DNA from: Ahaetulla prasina
Lineage: Eukaryota; Chordata; Lepidosauria; Squamata; Colubridae
Assembly: GCF_028640845.1 (NCBI RefSeq)
Contig: NC_080546.1
Span: forward strand, 55,873,409 to 55,937,408
Direction of reading: 5' to 3'
Length of the DNA: 64,000 nt
The notes beneath the pieces are model-generated. The model was given only the letters and a program-made list of their open reading frames with translations. It was not told the DNA's origin and did not search any database. This document shows, piece after piece, positions 22,610 through 33,400 of this stretch (position 1 is its first letter; each line of letters opens with the position of its first letter). The translations under genes were made by a program, and so were the position numbers.

Positions 22610-24560
22610 TTCATTCATTCATTCAATTTCTATACCCATCCACCTCAAACAATAACTCTGCATGGCTTACACTTCTAAAACTATAAAAACAATTGAGACA
22701 ATAAAAACAATAAAATATCCAAAAATAAATATATACAGCAGCTAAGATAAATAACCAATTAACAGTAAAACTGAAAAATGGGGCTCTTACAAGATTTAAA
22801 ATCCTAGGCTTTGGTAAACACTTACAAAAGGCCAGCAGTGCTGAAGCCATTCTAATCTCCAAGGGGAAATTATTCCATAAAGCATGGCTACTGCAGAGAA
22901 AGTCAATTTTCTGTCCCTCCCAGCCAACTCATTGGCTGATCTGGACCTGCAGCATATCCAATCTGCTGGATTGAATTAGATGGGTAGAAACACGTGAGAA
23001 AAAAGGATCCCTCAAGTAATCTCAAGACATTAGGGCTTTAAAGGTGATGAGCAGCACCTTGAATTTTACCTAGACACATCCTGAGTTCATGTAGCATTGT
23101 TTTTACATGTGCCATGTATCTAGCACCATTTACTATCCACTCAACTACATTTTTGCCCAGTTGAAGTTTCCAAAAGCCAGGGACATCATTCCAGCATACA
23201 AATGGCCAAACTAATTACTGACATTTTCTCTATCTATTTTCTCAGGTTCCATGAACTACAATCATAGAGATGGATTTGATATCCATGTCCAAGCAGGGAC
23301 TGAGTCTAAACAGGGCTTCTAGGCAACTTTCAGCAGATGCAATAAGGATACATAAATAATTACATTTCACCACCCGTATTAACATGAAGTAGATCCTAAT
23401 AGCAGCTTATGTATGGTTGTCTTTGCTTTTCATCTTTTGCCAGCAATGGTTTAAGTGTCTCTGTGCCACAGAGAGAATTACGTTCCATATACCATGGGGA
23501 GAATCAGAATGGGCATGGAGATGCTGCTCAGACATGATCCAATCCAAAACCAAACCACTGCTCTGTTATTTCACATGGACAACTAGAACTTGGTTGGACC
23601 TAATATCAGTTTTTTGGAAAAACTGCAAGCTCTGTCTGAAACTTAATTGGGTCCATCAATCACTTAGGACAAGCCAGCTGAATAGATCTAGCTTGTTGGA
23701 AGAGGGTGGTTGTGCTACCTGAGAACTGAAGGTTCAATGGGGAGTGATCTTGCCATGGCAGGGGAAAAATCAGAATTTCCCCCAAATCCAGAATGCTCTG
23801 CCATTACTCTGACAGAAAAAACAGGTTGGGTATGTTACCACTCTTACAAGTCGGACCTGGACAATTTGGATCAGGTTATCATGGCTGCCATGAATGGCCA
23901 CAAACCGCCAAGCTACCTCGGACCCTGCACCCACGGATGGTAGGAAAAAGTCAATGAACACCCAACCAGCCATGGAGTTGAGGAGCTTAGGCATGGAGGT
24001 TTCATCAGCAATAGGGATGCTGATACAATAGCAGCAGACCCAGCTAAACCTTTCTAATGCCCAATTTATGAAACAGCATCTCATATTTGGCAATTTGCAG
24101 AGTAATACCCCTAGATGCTTCTCAAATATCCCAGACAATCACTGCCATCCCACTTCCTCTACCTTGGGTCTTAGCTGGTGCCAGATTCAGAAATGGGCCA
24201 TGAAGATATGAAACAAAGAAATCCCCACATTTGTTCCAGCCAGGACGTGGGAATGCATGCTAGTTCAGTCTTTACTCCTACAATTAAGATGTGGAAAAGG
24301 GTAGCCTTGTTACAAACTGATCCAGCATTCACCACTAGTTGCCAGCTACCCAGTCCCTTGAAAACCTGCCATCCAGGTTCAAGTCCAGGAGACTGGAACA
24401 GTCACAGTAATAAAATATCTATGAGTCATTCTCTATGAGTAGCCCACCTCCCACCATATTTTCCTCTATCCACCATAATGGAATCTTATAGCTCATTCCC
24501 ATCCCTTAGAGACCACCCAGTCCGTCATTCATAGCAATAAGTGTGGCTTCCACCTCATAC
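22576..24560 (-). mobile_element. Antisense relic of a CR1/L2-clade LINE, internally deleted
   Basis: The + strand starts with (TTTA)n(TTCA)n at 22578-22623, the complement of a LINE tail, then the complement of an L2-type 3' region with the phrase AAAGGTGATGAGCAGCACCTT near 23041. Further on (about 24170-24340, read on the - strand) are weak matches to an endonuclease domain (ELACIPTSWL-like, then a GRGSGMAV-like stretch). The order 3' end, then endonuclease, fits one antisense LINE, but I could not find the reverse transcriptase, so it is deleted or too diverged. No intact frame remains. Confidence 0.5.
22578..22623. repeat. (TTTA)n(TTCA)n microsatellite at a LINE tail
   Basis: Tetranucleotide repeats directly abut the antisense LINE 3' end. 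Confidence 0.9.
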
Positions 24561-24599
24561 AAACAGTCCAACTCAGAGATCCTCATTACTCAAGGTGCA

Positions 24600-24830
24600 T
24601 AGAATATAAACATGGAGTCATGGGATTAAAAGGGACTTCAGAGGTCTTCTAAGCAAGAGATTTCATGACATCCCATTGAAATGGTTGTCCAGTCTATTTT
24701 TGAAAACTTACAGTGATAGAGCAGCCACAACTCCAAAAGGTAAGTTATTCCATTGATGAGTCAAGCCCTTCTTCTCTGTAACAGCCTCTCAAGTGCTGGA
24801 AGACACTTATGATGTCCTGTTTAATCCTTG
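24600..24830 (-). mobile_element. Antisense CR1-family 3' end fragment
   Basis: The + strand reads as the complement of a CR1 terminus. Near 24612 is GAGTCATGGGATTAAAAGGG, followed by AGGTCTTCTAAGCAAGAG, a GTCCAGTCTATTTTTGAAAA block and an AACTCCAAAAGGTAAG block. The order fits reptilian CR1 elements. No coding potential. Confidence 0.5.
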
Positions 24831-25530
24831 CCAACCCAATGCCGTGGAACCACCATTCATTCAGTCTGGTTCTGTATGCTACAGCAAATCTTTACCTCCT
24901 GATTGTCTCAGCCTGCCAGTAGCTTTCATCCGCAACCTGATCAATGATCTCCTCAATTTCCTTATGCAGTGCAGAGCTTCATCAATGGAGGCTTATATTA
25001 TATTGATACCAGTGCCAGTGTCTTTTCTGATATTGTACCACCAGTCTCTGTCAGTCTATTTGCAGCAGCCAACTTGTCAATCTGCCAGTCCTTCAGTCCA
25101 GCTGCCCATGCCACTGGCATCAAACTAATATCTACCACACTGAGCTCAATTTCCCCAGACCTGTTTTTCAAAGCAGCTTAGGCTGTGTACCTCTGCCATC
25201 GTTGATTTAGGATGCCAGGTGGCCAGGTGGCCCAGTAGAAGAAACCAATCTTCTAGGCAAAATAGCCACCACTAAGCCTCCTTATAAGGCATTGCCATGA
25301 TTCCACCAAAAACAGCCAATGGGTAAATAGCCAATATAATAATACAAAATTACAAATATAAATACAAAAGTACCCAATATGTAAAACCTTTTACTTCTAT
25401 AGCCCCATGTTCTTTCAGAAATTACTCCAAAGGTTACTGCATTGCTCTCAGAAGCATTTCATAAGAATTACTAAAACAAAGCCAGTAGAAACACCTCTTC
25501 TTTTGCCTTCAAATGTACATAGGACACTTG
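24831..25530. other. Unassigned sequence between LINE relics
   Basis: Mixed composition with a 111-codon open frame (24793-25128) lacking any domain that I know. Probably further decayed repeat. Confidence 0.3.
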
Positions 25531-26030
25531 TTTACAATTGTGGCAAGTGCCATCAAGTCTTTTTCAATCCACAGCAACCACATACAGTAGATAGATTTTA
25601 TCCATGATGATCTATCCCTAACCTGTTGTTTCAAGACTTCTAATATTGCACTTATCACCACTATAAATTCATCCACCTTGGTGCTGCTCCTCTTCTTTGC
25701 TTTTCTCCTACTTTTGAGCATTTTCCCAGAAAGCTGATTTTTCACATATGTTTGAGGTGAATACCTTGGCTTGCACAATCCTGGTTACTACAAGTACATC
25801 ACAGTATTTTAATATCTTTTCCTAGGCCTTCATGGCTGCTAGCCTTGGTATATTCTTGATTGCTACTTCCTTTATGGTTGATAGTTGATCATAAAAGGCA
25901 GTAGCTATCCATCATTTTCATATCTTCATTGTCAATTCTAAGGCTGGTTGTTCTATTTGATATCATTAATTTAGTCTTATTTAATTGATAGTTCAGGAAA
26001 ATACATTGCTAACTTATCATCTATTTCAAT
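25530..26030 (-). mobile_element. Possible antisense RTE/Bov-B-like LINE fragment
   Basis: Blocks such as TCCATGATGATCTATCCCTA (near 25600) and TTCATTGTCAATTCTAAGGC (near 25926) resemble, in order, the antisense of RTE-clade elements that are abundant in squamates. Heavily decayed. Confidence 0.35.
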
Positions 26031-27473
26031 CATATACATTTTTGGTGAGGGGACTGTATTAATGAAGAAGAATGCTGGTGTCCTGTATGGCCACTTTAAG
26101 AAATTATCAGTGTTTCATATGTCTAAATTAGCAGATTCTTTAAATTTGTTGAAAAAGATTCATCCAAGAAAAATTAAACTCAACTGAATGTAGTGTCTGT
26201 GATTCTAGCAAATAATAGATATCTGAACAACTTCTATGTAGGTTTCCTGTTTGCTGGTGTTCTGGTACATATACATCTCATCTTGCTTCAAAACTGTTTT
26301 GTATCCCAAAGTGATTTTGTACTAAGATAGAGTCAGTGTTTCATTTTGCTTTCAGAGCAATATGAAATAGTCTGAATTCAACAGCTGTACTGCTGCAGCT
26401 GAAATTCCTATCAGAATAAATGGGGGGAAACAGGGGAAATATAAGCAACTAAATAGAATAAGGAAACAGAAGGAAAGATGACAAAAGAATAATGGATAAA
26501 AAGCACATACTCTAAGAACAAATGGACTTACAGTCCCATTAGGACAGGTCCTGAATTCCAGAAGTGGTTTAGATTCATTATCCAATTCACAGATCAAATG
26601 GTCTTAGAGTTGAAATGTTTAGCTAATGTGCCTCTAATGTCATTTAAACCCTGCCCTTTATTTTGATAATTTTTGTGGTCTACCCCATCTTCCAATCTAT
26701 GGATAAATCATATTAATTTAGTGCACATCTTTATCAAATGGCAAAAGCGCATACCAGACAAATGAATACCATATTGTGGCAGCTTTTTCAAAATAAAGTG
26801 TACTGGCATGTGCAAAGGGGTGTGTGTGTGTGTAAAATCTATTTCTTTATATTTATTACATTGATATAATTCTAAGTTAACTCTTGGTTGTTTTATGCAG
26901 GTGGGTTTTGTTTAATGGTTTCTAGGTTAAGGATTTTGCTAAGGTTATATATTTGGGCTGCTAAGATCCAAATAGCAACAAAGAGATTTTTTTAAAAAAA
27001 ATGCTGTTAAATAATGGTTATCTGTTTTTTTGCAATTTCCATAGAATACCCATTTTTAAAAGATCCAGTGGATTTCTATATTCTTCTGTACCATCACATT
27101 TTCCATGGTGGAAGTTATCTATTACATATATTATTTCCCAATCTGTGAAATTTTTTTACACACATGCTGTAATTAATTGTTGCACATAAAATAGTGCAGA
27201 AGTATTAAGTTCCTATTTTCATGAAATAAATAATATGTTTCTATAATAGGGTAAAATAAAAAAAATGGTGACACCATTTTATAAATAAATGAAGTATGAT
27301 AATAGCATACTGCAGTGGAATTCTACAGAAAAACTATTAAAGTGTAAGATGGCAGGAATCCTCTGTTTAGAAATTTGATTTTAAAAAATTGATAGAATTT
27401 CCACATCAAATCAACATTGAAATATATAAAAATTAAATTGAATGCTGACAAATTGGTTTGGATGAGAATGAAT

Positions 27474-27474
<1 letters not shown>
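26031..27474. other. AT-rich intergenic stretch
   Basis: No gene recognised. A short near-perfect palindrome built on AAAATGGTGACACCATTTT lies near 27266. A short TG run lies at 26818-26834. Confidence 0.45.
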
Positions 27475-27534
<60 letters not shown>

Positions 27535-27616
27535 GATAGAGATAGAGATAGAGATAGAGATAGAGATAGAGATAGAGATAGAGATAGAGATAGAGATAGA
27601 GATAGAGATAGAGATA
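27475..27616. repeat. (GATA)n then (GAGATA)n microsatellite
   Basis: Pure GATA repeats to about 27533 change to a hexanucleotide GAGATA series to 27616, which ends exactly where the palindrome begins. Open frames here encode repeat peptides only. Confidence 0.98.
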
Positions 27617-27675
27617 TGTAGGTCTTTGGTTATTTGGGTTTTCTCCCACGTAAAATTGAAAGTGTCTTGGCGACA

Positions 27676-27705
27676 TTTCGACGAAGTCTCATTCGTCATC
27701 TTCAG
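27676..27705 (-). other. Hammerhead-ribozyme-like core, left arm
   Basis: Complement of CTGAAGA at 27699-27705 and of GAAA at 27676-27679, enclosing the same hairpin as in the right arm. The base after GAAA is altered relative to the right arm (ATGTC for CGTC). Confidence 0.3.
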
Positions 27706-28154
27706 GCTTCAGCTTCGTGCTTCCCGGAGCAATGTGTGATCGCAGCTGTTTCTTCCTTTTAACTGCTAGTGGGGGTTTGAACTGATTGGGTGGGAGCTTG
27801 GCTGTGCTCTGATTGGCTGGGGGTTTTTTTGTGCTCTGATTGGCTGGGGGTGTGTCCTGTTTGGGTGGGGGCTTGGTTGTGCTCTGAGTTCCAGGGGGAT
27901 TTGAGCTGGTGAGCTGCATTGCTGTTGTTTGGCTTCGTGTTCGTGGTCGTGCTACATCTTCATAGTGGGTGTCAGTCTGCTGCATGTATGGATTGGAAGG
28001 GTTTGAAATGGCTAATGTTGCAGCTGCGGTCTGGCTTCTGGTCCTTGGTCATGCTTCTTGATCAGTGTGGGTTTGGGTCTGCTTTCTGGGTGGATGTGCG
28101 GTGGTGACATCCTGTGTGGACCTTGTGAGTGTGGGTCTGGTATCATTCCTCGTG
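27689..28154 (-). pseudogene. C-terminal coding relic in the left palindrome arm, Penelope-like
   Basis: Read from the centre outward on the - strand. The longest clean piece is 27689-27985 and ends LKPEDDE-stop. It contains nine-residue repeats of PPANQSTKK type, then KRKKQLRSHIAP. No catalytic domain is present, so only the C-terminal tail of the source protein was retained. Compared with the right arm it differs by substitutions and small indels (for example in the stretch after THYEDVA). Confidence 0.45.
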
Positions 28155-28170
28155 TTAGGGACTCGTTTGT

Positions 28171-28639
28171 CACGAGGAATGACACCAGACCCACACTCAC
28201 AAGGTCCACACAGGATGTCACCACCGCACATCCACCCAGAAAGCAGACCCAAACCCACACTGATCAAGAAGCACGACCAAGGACCAGAAGCCAGACCGCA
28301 GCTGCAACATTAGCCATTTCAAACCCCTCCAATCCATACATGCAGCAGACTGACACCCACTATGAAGATGTAGCACCACCACAAAGCCAAACAACAGCTA
28401 TGCAGCTCACCAGCTCAAATCCCCCTGCAACACAGACTAAATTGAGCACAACCAAGCCCCCACCCAAACAGGACACACCCCCAGCCAATCAGAGCACAAA
28501 AAAACCTCCATCCAATCAGAGCACAGCCAAGCTCCCACCCAATCAGTTCAAACCCCCACTAGCAGTTAAAAGGAAGAAACAGCTGCGATCACACATTGCT
28601 CCCAGAAGCACGAAGCTGAAGCCTGAAGATGACGAATGA
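28171..28639 (+). pseudogene. C-terminal coding relic in the right palindrome arm, Penelope-like
   Basis: The open frame runs through the palindrome centre (28058-28639, 193 codons), but only the part right of the centre is in the sense orientation of the element. It is rich in Thr, Pro and Gln with a 9-residue tandem repeat (PPANQSTKK, PPSNQSTAK, LPPNQFKPP), then the basic KRKKQLRSH segment and a PEDDE end. The TGA stop (28637-28639) lies inside the hammerhead-like hairpin. I recognise no enzyme domain. Role of this tail: unknown. Confidence 0.45.
28485..28546 (+). promoter_or_regulatory. Three CCAATCAG boxes, 27-nt spacing (right arm)
   Basis: CCAATCAG begins at 28485, 28512 and 28539. The left arm has the complement at 27782, 27809 and 27836. 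The motif fits the NF-Y CCAAT box, and multiple boxes at about this spacing are known from NF-Y promoters. The same DNA also encodes the 9-residue repeat, so the spacing may be only a coding by-product. Confidence 0.3.
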
Positions 28640-28656
28640 GACTTCGTCGAAACGTC
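28623..28656 (+). other. Hammerhead-ribozyme-like core, right arm
   Basis: CTGAAGA (28623-28629) is followed by a hairpin, GACGAA (28631-28636) pairing with TTCGTC (28643-28648), then GAAA (28649-28652). This is the CUGANGA, stem II, GAAA order of hammerhead ribozymes, which are known from Penelope-like elements. One extra base precedes the stem. I could not find stem III or the cleavage-site strand, so activity is unsupported. Confidence 0.3.
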
Positions 28657-28706
28657 GCCAAGACACTTCCAATTTTACGCGGGAGAAAACCCGAATAACC
28701 AAAGAC

Positions 28707-28710
<4 letters not shown>

Positions 28711-28759
<49 letters not shown>

Positions 28760-28770
28760 ATATATATATT
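28711..28770. repeat. (AC)n then (AT)n microsatellite
   Basis: AC repeats follow directly from the ACCTACA end of the right arm and pass into an ATAT run before the next Penelope-like copy. Confidence 0.95.
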
Positions 28771-29143
28771 TCGTAGGTTTTCATGGGTATAGGTATGTAG
28801 GTCTTGGTGTATTTGGATCTTTTTCCATGTAAGGTTGAGAGTATCTTGGTGATGTTTCGATGAGGTCTCATTTGTCATCTTCAGGCTGGTGCTTATGGCT
28901 TCATGCTTGTGTGAGCAAAGTGTGGTCAGAGCTGCCGTCTCTCTATAAATCCTGGTGGGGAGGTGCGGAGTGTTGGCTTTGTTGTTGTAAGCAGGTTGGT
29001 TGGCTGTGTGGTTGCATCTTGATTGGTAGGTGAAGTGGATGTTTGCAGATTAGTTGGCACAGAAGACTAACGGGCACACAACTAGGACCACACACACACA
29101 GGATGCTACGAAACAGATGACTAATCTGCAAACATCCACTCCA
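28771..29143 (-). mobile_element. Third Penelope-like fragment, diverged from the palindrome arms
   Basis: On the - strand it ends with GACCTACAT and a CCCATGAAAACCTACGAAA block at 28771-28800, the same 3' terminus style as the arms. The hammerhead-like core is present (complement of CTGAAGA at 28878-28884 and of GAAA at 28855-28858), preceded by a LKPED-type coding end. The head end at 29034-29140 carries a 21-nt perfect inverted repeat. It is a separate, related copy and not part of the palindrome. Confidence 0.55.
29034..29140. repeat. 21-nt perfect inverted repeat at the head of the third copy
   Basis: AGTGGATGTTTGCAGATTAG plus T (29034-29054) is the exact complement of 29120-29140. The loop is 65 nt. 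Confidence 0.9.
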
Positions 29144-31874
29144 TATATATATGCTCATGTGTACAAACTTTTTTAAAATTGATTTAAAAATCTGACTTGA
29201 ATCAACTTAATGAAGCAGCAGCATACAGATATTTATTCCTAGTTTTTATCTGTGATATGTTTCTGATATTATTTGCAAGAGAAACAATATGATATTGTGA
29301 GGAAAACTGTTCTTATAGGAAAATCTGGAGACATGTATAGAATGGTCATTTGAAACTACAACTCAAAATATTTGTTAGACTTAATTTTGCATCTTATAAT
29401 TAGGAGCATTAAATCCAATTCTGCTTTAGAACATTAGACAACTACTTAATTCCAATGTCAGCATGATGGATTTTACAGTCTGGTGCTTTTTAATAATGCT
29501 TCTTCATAGGGTAATAATTTATCAAGACTCTAGAATTTGTAGCATTATATTCTCCAAGAAAAAAAAAGGTTCCATGTGACAATGGAAGTACCTTGGGGAA
29601 GTATAATAAGTTGAACAAGACACTTCAACATACAGACAAAAAAAAATACTCTATCACACACAAACACACACATAGACATAAAATAGGTCACTAGTTTGTG
29701 CTGATTAAATGGCTTTAAGCAATTACTTCATGTTTGTAGAAAACATTACTACATAATATTTATTGGTAGCTTAAAGAGACATATTCAATATCCATGCAAA
29801 AAAACTTGAAACTTTTTTTGCAAGGAAGCTGGATATGAAAATCAGTTTATCGTCAAATCTATTTGAACTGTGTGTTTTCATACCAATTCCTTTGGAATAA
29901 GTATCCACATGCATTCTAAAGAAAAATTAGAATGATCCTGCCTATCCCATAAGACAGAACAAAACATTGGTTCAGTGGTATCAGGAGGGCTCACTAACCA
30001 TAGAACATAACTCCATAAAATTTGGATTGTTTTACTGGCATAGGAACCATTCTGCATAATGTCTATGTGCAGCAAAACTGAATGGCAGCCTCCAATAGCC
30101 GGTGTTTTTTTTTAAATAAGGCTTTCCAATGATAGCTCTTGCACTCTAGTTTCTTTGGGGGATGGCCCTACCTCAGAGTTGAACACTATGGTGAATGTTG
30201 CCACCATTTTAACATTATTAGAATAAGTATTGCTTCTTGAACATTGAATGGGATTTTGAAATGTACACAGTAGTTGTATAATACCAAAACAGTCCCAAGA
30301 ATAAAGGAGGCCTTTTCCAATGCATCTCATGCAGAACACTTACACTGAGCAGAAGGATTTCTCACAAGTGTTATTCCAATTGCAGATATGAATGCAGAGT
30401 GCCAATTGAAAAGAAAATAGATGAGTTCTGCTAGTGGCTGGACCACATACTTCCAGTGGGAATTTATTGCTATTCTTTGAGGTTGTCTAATTGTAATTAT
30501 TTATATATTATGTTATGATATTTTTTTTACCTAGAAGGTATCTTTCGCAGGATTTATACCTTGTAAGACAGAATAATTTAAACAAAGAAACCAATCAATC
30601 TTCTTGAAAATTATTAAAAAGTATCTTCAGTCACTTATTCTCCTCAAGCAAATCTATCAACTTTCAGAAAAAAAAACTTGCAAAAGATAAAAACTTAAAT
30701 CTCAAGTGTGCACTTTTCTCTACAAAAGATACCTCTGTACAATTACAACCTTTAGCTTCTGACAGTTAACAAATATTTATTGAACTGTTATACTTTTCTG
30801 ATAGATTAACCATTATGGTAGCTTCTTCTTCATGACTGGGTTAATGTGCATTCTTTCCATGTGTGAACAGAAATATATGTTGAATTTGTTCCTCTTGGTT
30901 ACAAGCTTGCAAGTGATGCTGTCCTTTAATATAAGCCATCAACCAGTAGGGGAAAAAAATCACAAATTGCTCTCCTTAATGGTAGGGTGAACTTGGAAAA
31001 ATGAGGGTGGCTACACAAAATGGGGGGGTTAACCAACTTTCACGATGGTTGATAGGTCACTAAATGTGGTGCCGCTCAGTTACTCTGACTGCTTCTGAAC
31101 ATATTTCTATAGGTCTTCCAGAAGAGTGCATTAAAAAAAAATAGCCTGACTGACAATTTGGTGGAGCAGAGAAAGGATTTGCAGTGAACCAGGAAGAACT
31201 CACCCAGTACATTATCCTGCTTCACATGATTAACAATGGCCCGCTGGAAAAAAATATTGATCTGAAAAATGATCTTGCAAAAGAACTGTGCTTCTTTTGT
31301 AGCAAGTGTATTTTATGCTACCATGACCATTTCTCCTTTTACTTCACACAATTTATTTAAAACAGAGGGGGAACATATTCTGACTGTGAGTATGTGTTCC
31401 TTTTATACCATATTAGTCATATCAATGATGCATGTTATATAACAAATGTTAAAAAAGTGGAGTATAAAATCAAAACTGGAGACAGTTTTGATTTTATACT
31501 ACAGGCACTAGTTCAGTGATGAGCGCTTGTTTATGAGTGGCAGAAACTTTTGATTTTGAAACAGTGCTCCAAGACCACTCCAGTGGGAGTGATCAAAGGA
31601 ACCATAATAGATTTAATGAGTCATTGGTGAGAGCAAAACAAATTAACTAACAATAGCTAACAAAATAAATTCACTTTACAGGCCACAGTTCAACAAAGTA
31701 TCCTCTTTTCTGAAAGCTGAAATATGGTAACCTTAATGTTGTATCATTCAAAAATGCGTTAAAATGAATTTAAAGTTCATAGGCTCAATGGTCCACTTGG
31801 CAAGATCTCATCAGACTTCATTGGGGTTAGGAGTTCTCTGATCCACTTCAGCTCATTTTTTACTTTGGTCATTG
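29144..31874. other. AT-rich intergenic stretch
   Basis: No gene recognised. An 18-bp perfect hairpin is the only notable structure (31461-31500). Confidence 0.45.
31461..31500. repeat. 18-bp perfect hairpin with a 4-nt loop
   Basis: AGTATAAAATCAAAACTG (31461-31478), loop GAGA, and the exact complement at 31483-31500. Too short for a typical pre-miRNA. Confidence 0.9.
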
Positions 31875-32163
31875 CTGGGAAGTGGCTCAGGCTGCTAATG
31901 CAGCCTGTTATTAACACACAGCTGCCTGCAATTACAATTACTGCAAGCTCGAGTCCCACCAGGCCCAAGGTTGACTCAGCCTTCCATCCTTTATAAGGTA
32001 GGTAAAATGAGGACCCAGATTGTTGGGGGGGCAATAAGTTGACTTTGTATATAAATATACAAATAGGATGAGACTATTGCCTTACACGATGTAAGCCGCC
32101 CTGAGTCTTCGGAGAAGGGCGGGATATAAATTCAAAAAAAGAAGAAGAAGAAGAAGAAGAAGA
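31875..32163 (+). mobile_element. tRNA-derived SINE with L2-type 3' end and a (GAA)n tail
   Basis: Same family as the 19.5 kb copy: A-box-like TGGCTCAGGCTG near 31883, B-box-like GCTCGAGTCCC near 31948, the GACTCAGCCTTCCATCC body, a G-run at 32024-32030, the GCCGCCCTGAGTCTTCGGAG stem near 32095, and a tail that turned into GAA repeats (32143-32163). A small internal duplication (ATTACAATTACT) separates it from the other copies. Confidence 0.88.
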
Positions 32164-33257
32164 TAGAGTACAATAAAATCACAGACAGTAATATAGCATT
32201 CTCAAATGCAAATAAAATATAACATCAAATTCACATTTGGAAGATTTAAAAACCAGGTTATGGACAGATCATCTCAGATGTGTATGGTTGCTAAGAATCA
32301 ATACTACTTGATGACTTTTAACCCATCAGTTAAATTTCATAAAATAATTAACCTAAAAACTTTAAAACTGAACACACAAACACGCATGGACACACAGAGA
32401 GAAAACACTATTTAAATACTATACTATGATATGCTATATATTACTACATTATTACTACACAATATATGTGTGAGCACAAATAATAGCAATATAAATGTTG
32501 GCTGCAATATGGAGTGAGTGACTATAGGGGTTGAATTTCCAAATAATTTATGCTCTTGAACCAAGTGACTTTATAGAATATTGATGAATAAATAGGTTAC
32601 TGTTTGATATCCAGTAGCCGTTGTTTATTGTTTTCTAGGGACTTTCCCAGACTTCCCAAAGTCACAAAGATCTTACAAGGATTTTCTTTGGGAAGAACTA
32701 CTATCAGAAGAAATAACACAGGATAATTTTTGAAATTGTAAATTTGCATCTAGATTTATGTATAATTAGAGCAGCAATTGAAATCATTGTAATATTGGAC
32801 CTAGGGAATTAAAATTATAACTAAACCCCATGGATTTCTTTGTAAATATGAATGCACTATAGTCCAGCCAATAGTGAAAATAAGATAATGAGTTCTGTTT
32901 GCAAAACAGTGCAGTCTTTAGCTGAATATTAAAGAATTAAAAAAAATTGAAATTATGAAATTGAAATTACTTATCAACAATTAATGTCTGAGTAGACATT
33001 ATAGGGCATATACATTTTGATGTGGTCTTTTCTATTACCAAAAGAAATATTTTATGTCTATTAAAAGTATAACTTTGGGTCTCTGAAAAAAACAAAACAT
33101 AACGAAAAAGAAAGCATAGCTAGAGATTCCAGTGTAGGTTCAAAGAGTTTCTGTTAATTTTCTCTCTTCCTGGATATGCTGTGTATCAAAATGATACACG
33201 TTTTGCTAAGACTGTTTATAAAAATATGAATACTGCTCATCTTCTAAGGCTGTAGTT
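32164..33257. other. AT-rich intergenic stretch, nothing recognised
   Basis: No repeat family or gene recognised. Confidence 0.45.
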
Positions 33258-33400
33258 CACAATAGCAATAGCACTTATATACCACATCACACTGCTTTAA
33301 AACCTTCTCTAAGTGGTTTACAGAGTCAGCATTTTGCCCCCAACAATCTGGGTCCTCATTTTACAGACATTAGAAGGATGGAAGGCTGAGTCAACCTTGA
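33258..33400 (-). mobile_element. 3' half of a second tRNA SINE family
   Basis: The + strand begins AATAGCAATAGCACTTATAT, the complement of the AAGTGCTATTGCTATT end of the SINE at 45.3 kb. It then has CCCCAACAATCTGGGTCC and GGAAGGCTGAGTCAACCTT. The tRNA head is missing (5'-truncated). Confidence 0.75.

Larger units (their letters stand above)
27617..28711. repeat. 1.1 kb near-perfect palindrome of two head-to-head Penelope-like copies
   Basis: The left arm 27617-28154 and right arm 28171-28711 are reverse complements, with scattered substitutions and small indels, around a 16-nt centre (28155-28170). Each arm reads outward from the centre: Pro/Thr/Gln-rich coding sequence, a basic stretch (KRKKQLRSHIAP), a stop inside a hammerhead-like core, then a terminal block ending GACCTACA. 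Penelope-like assignment rests on this 3' layout, which resembles squamate Penelope-like elements as I remember them; no RT or GIY-YIG domain is present to prove it. An LTR or DNA transposon with long inverted repeats is the alternative. Confidence 0.75.

Noticed and set aside
27323..27699. Tyr/Leu/Ser-Ile repeat proteins on the - strand
   Set aside because: Direct translations of the GATA/GAGATA microsatellite.
28485..28546. 27-nt periodic repeats as a CRISPR array
   Set aside because: Only three diverged units with no spacers, inside eukaryotic repeat sequence that also encodes peptide repeats.
27617..28711. Palindrome as an assembly artefact
   Set aside because: The arms carry distinct substitutions and small indels (for example after the THYEDVA-coding stretch), so they are not mirror images of one read. 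Long-read confirmation would still be useful.
31461..31500. microRNA precursor
   Set aside because: The whole hairpin is 40 nt with a 4-nt loop, shorter than typical animal pre-miRNAs.
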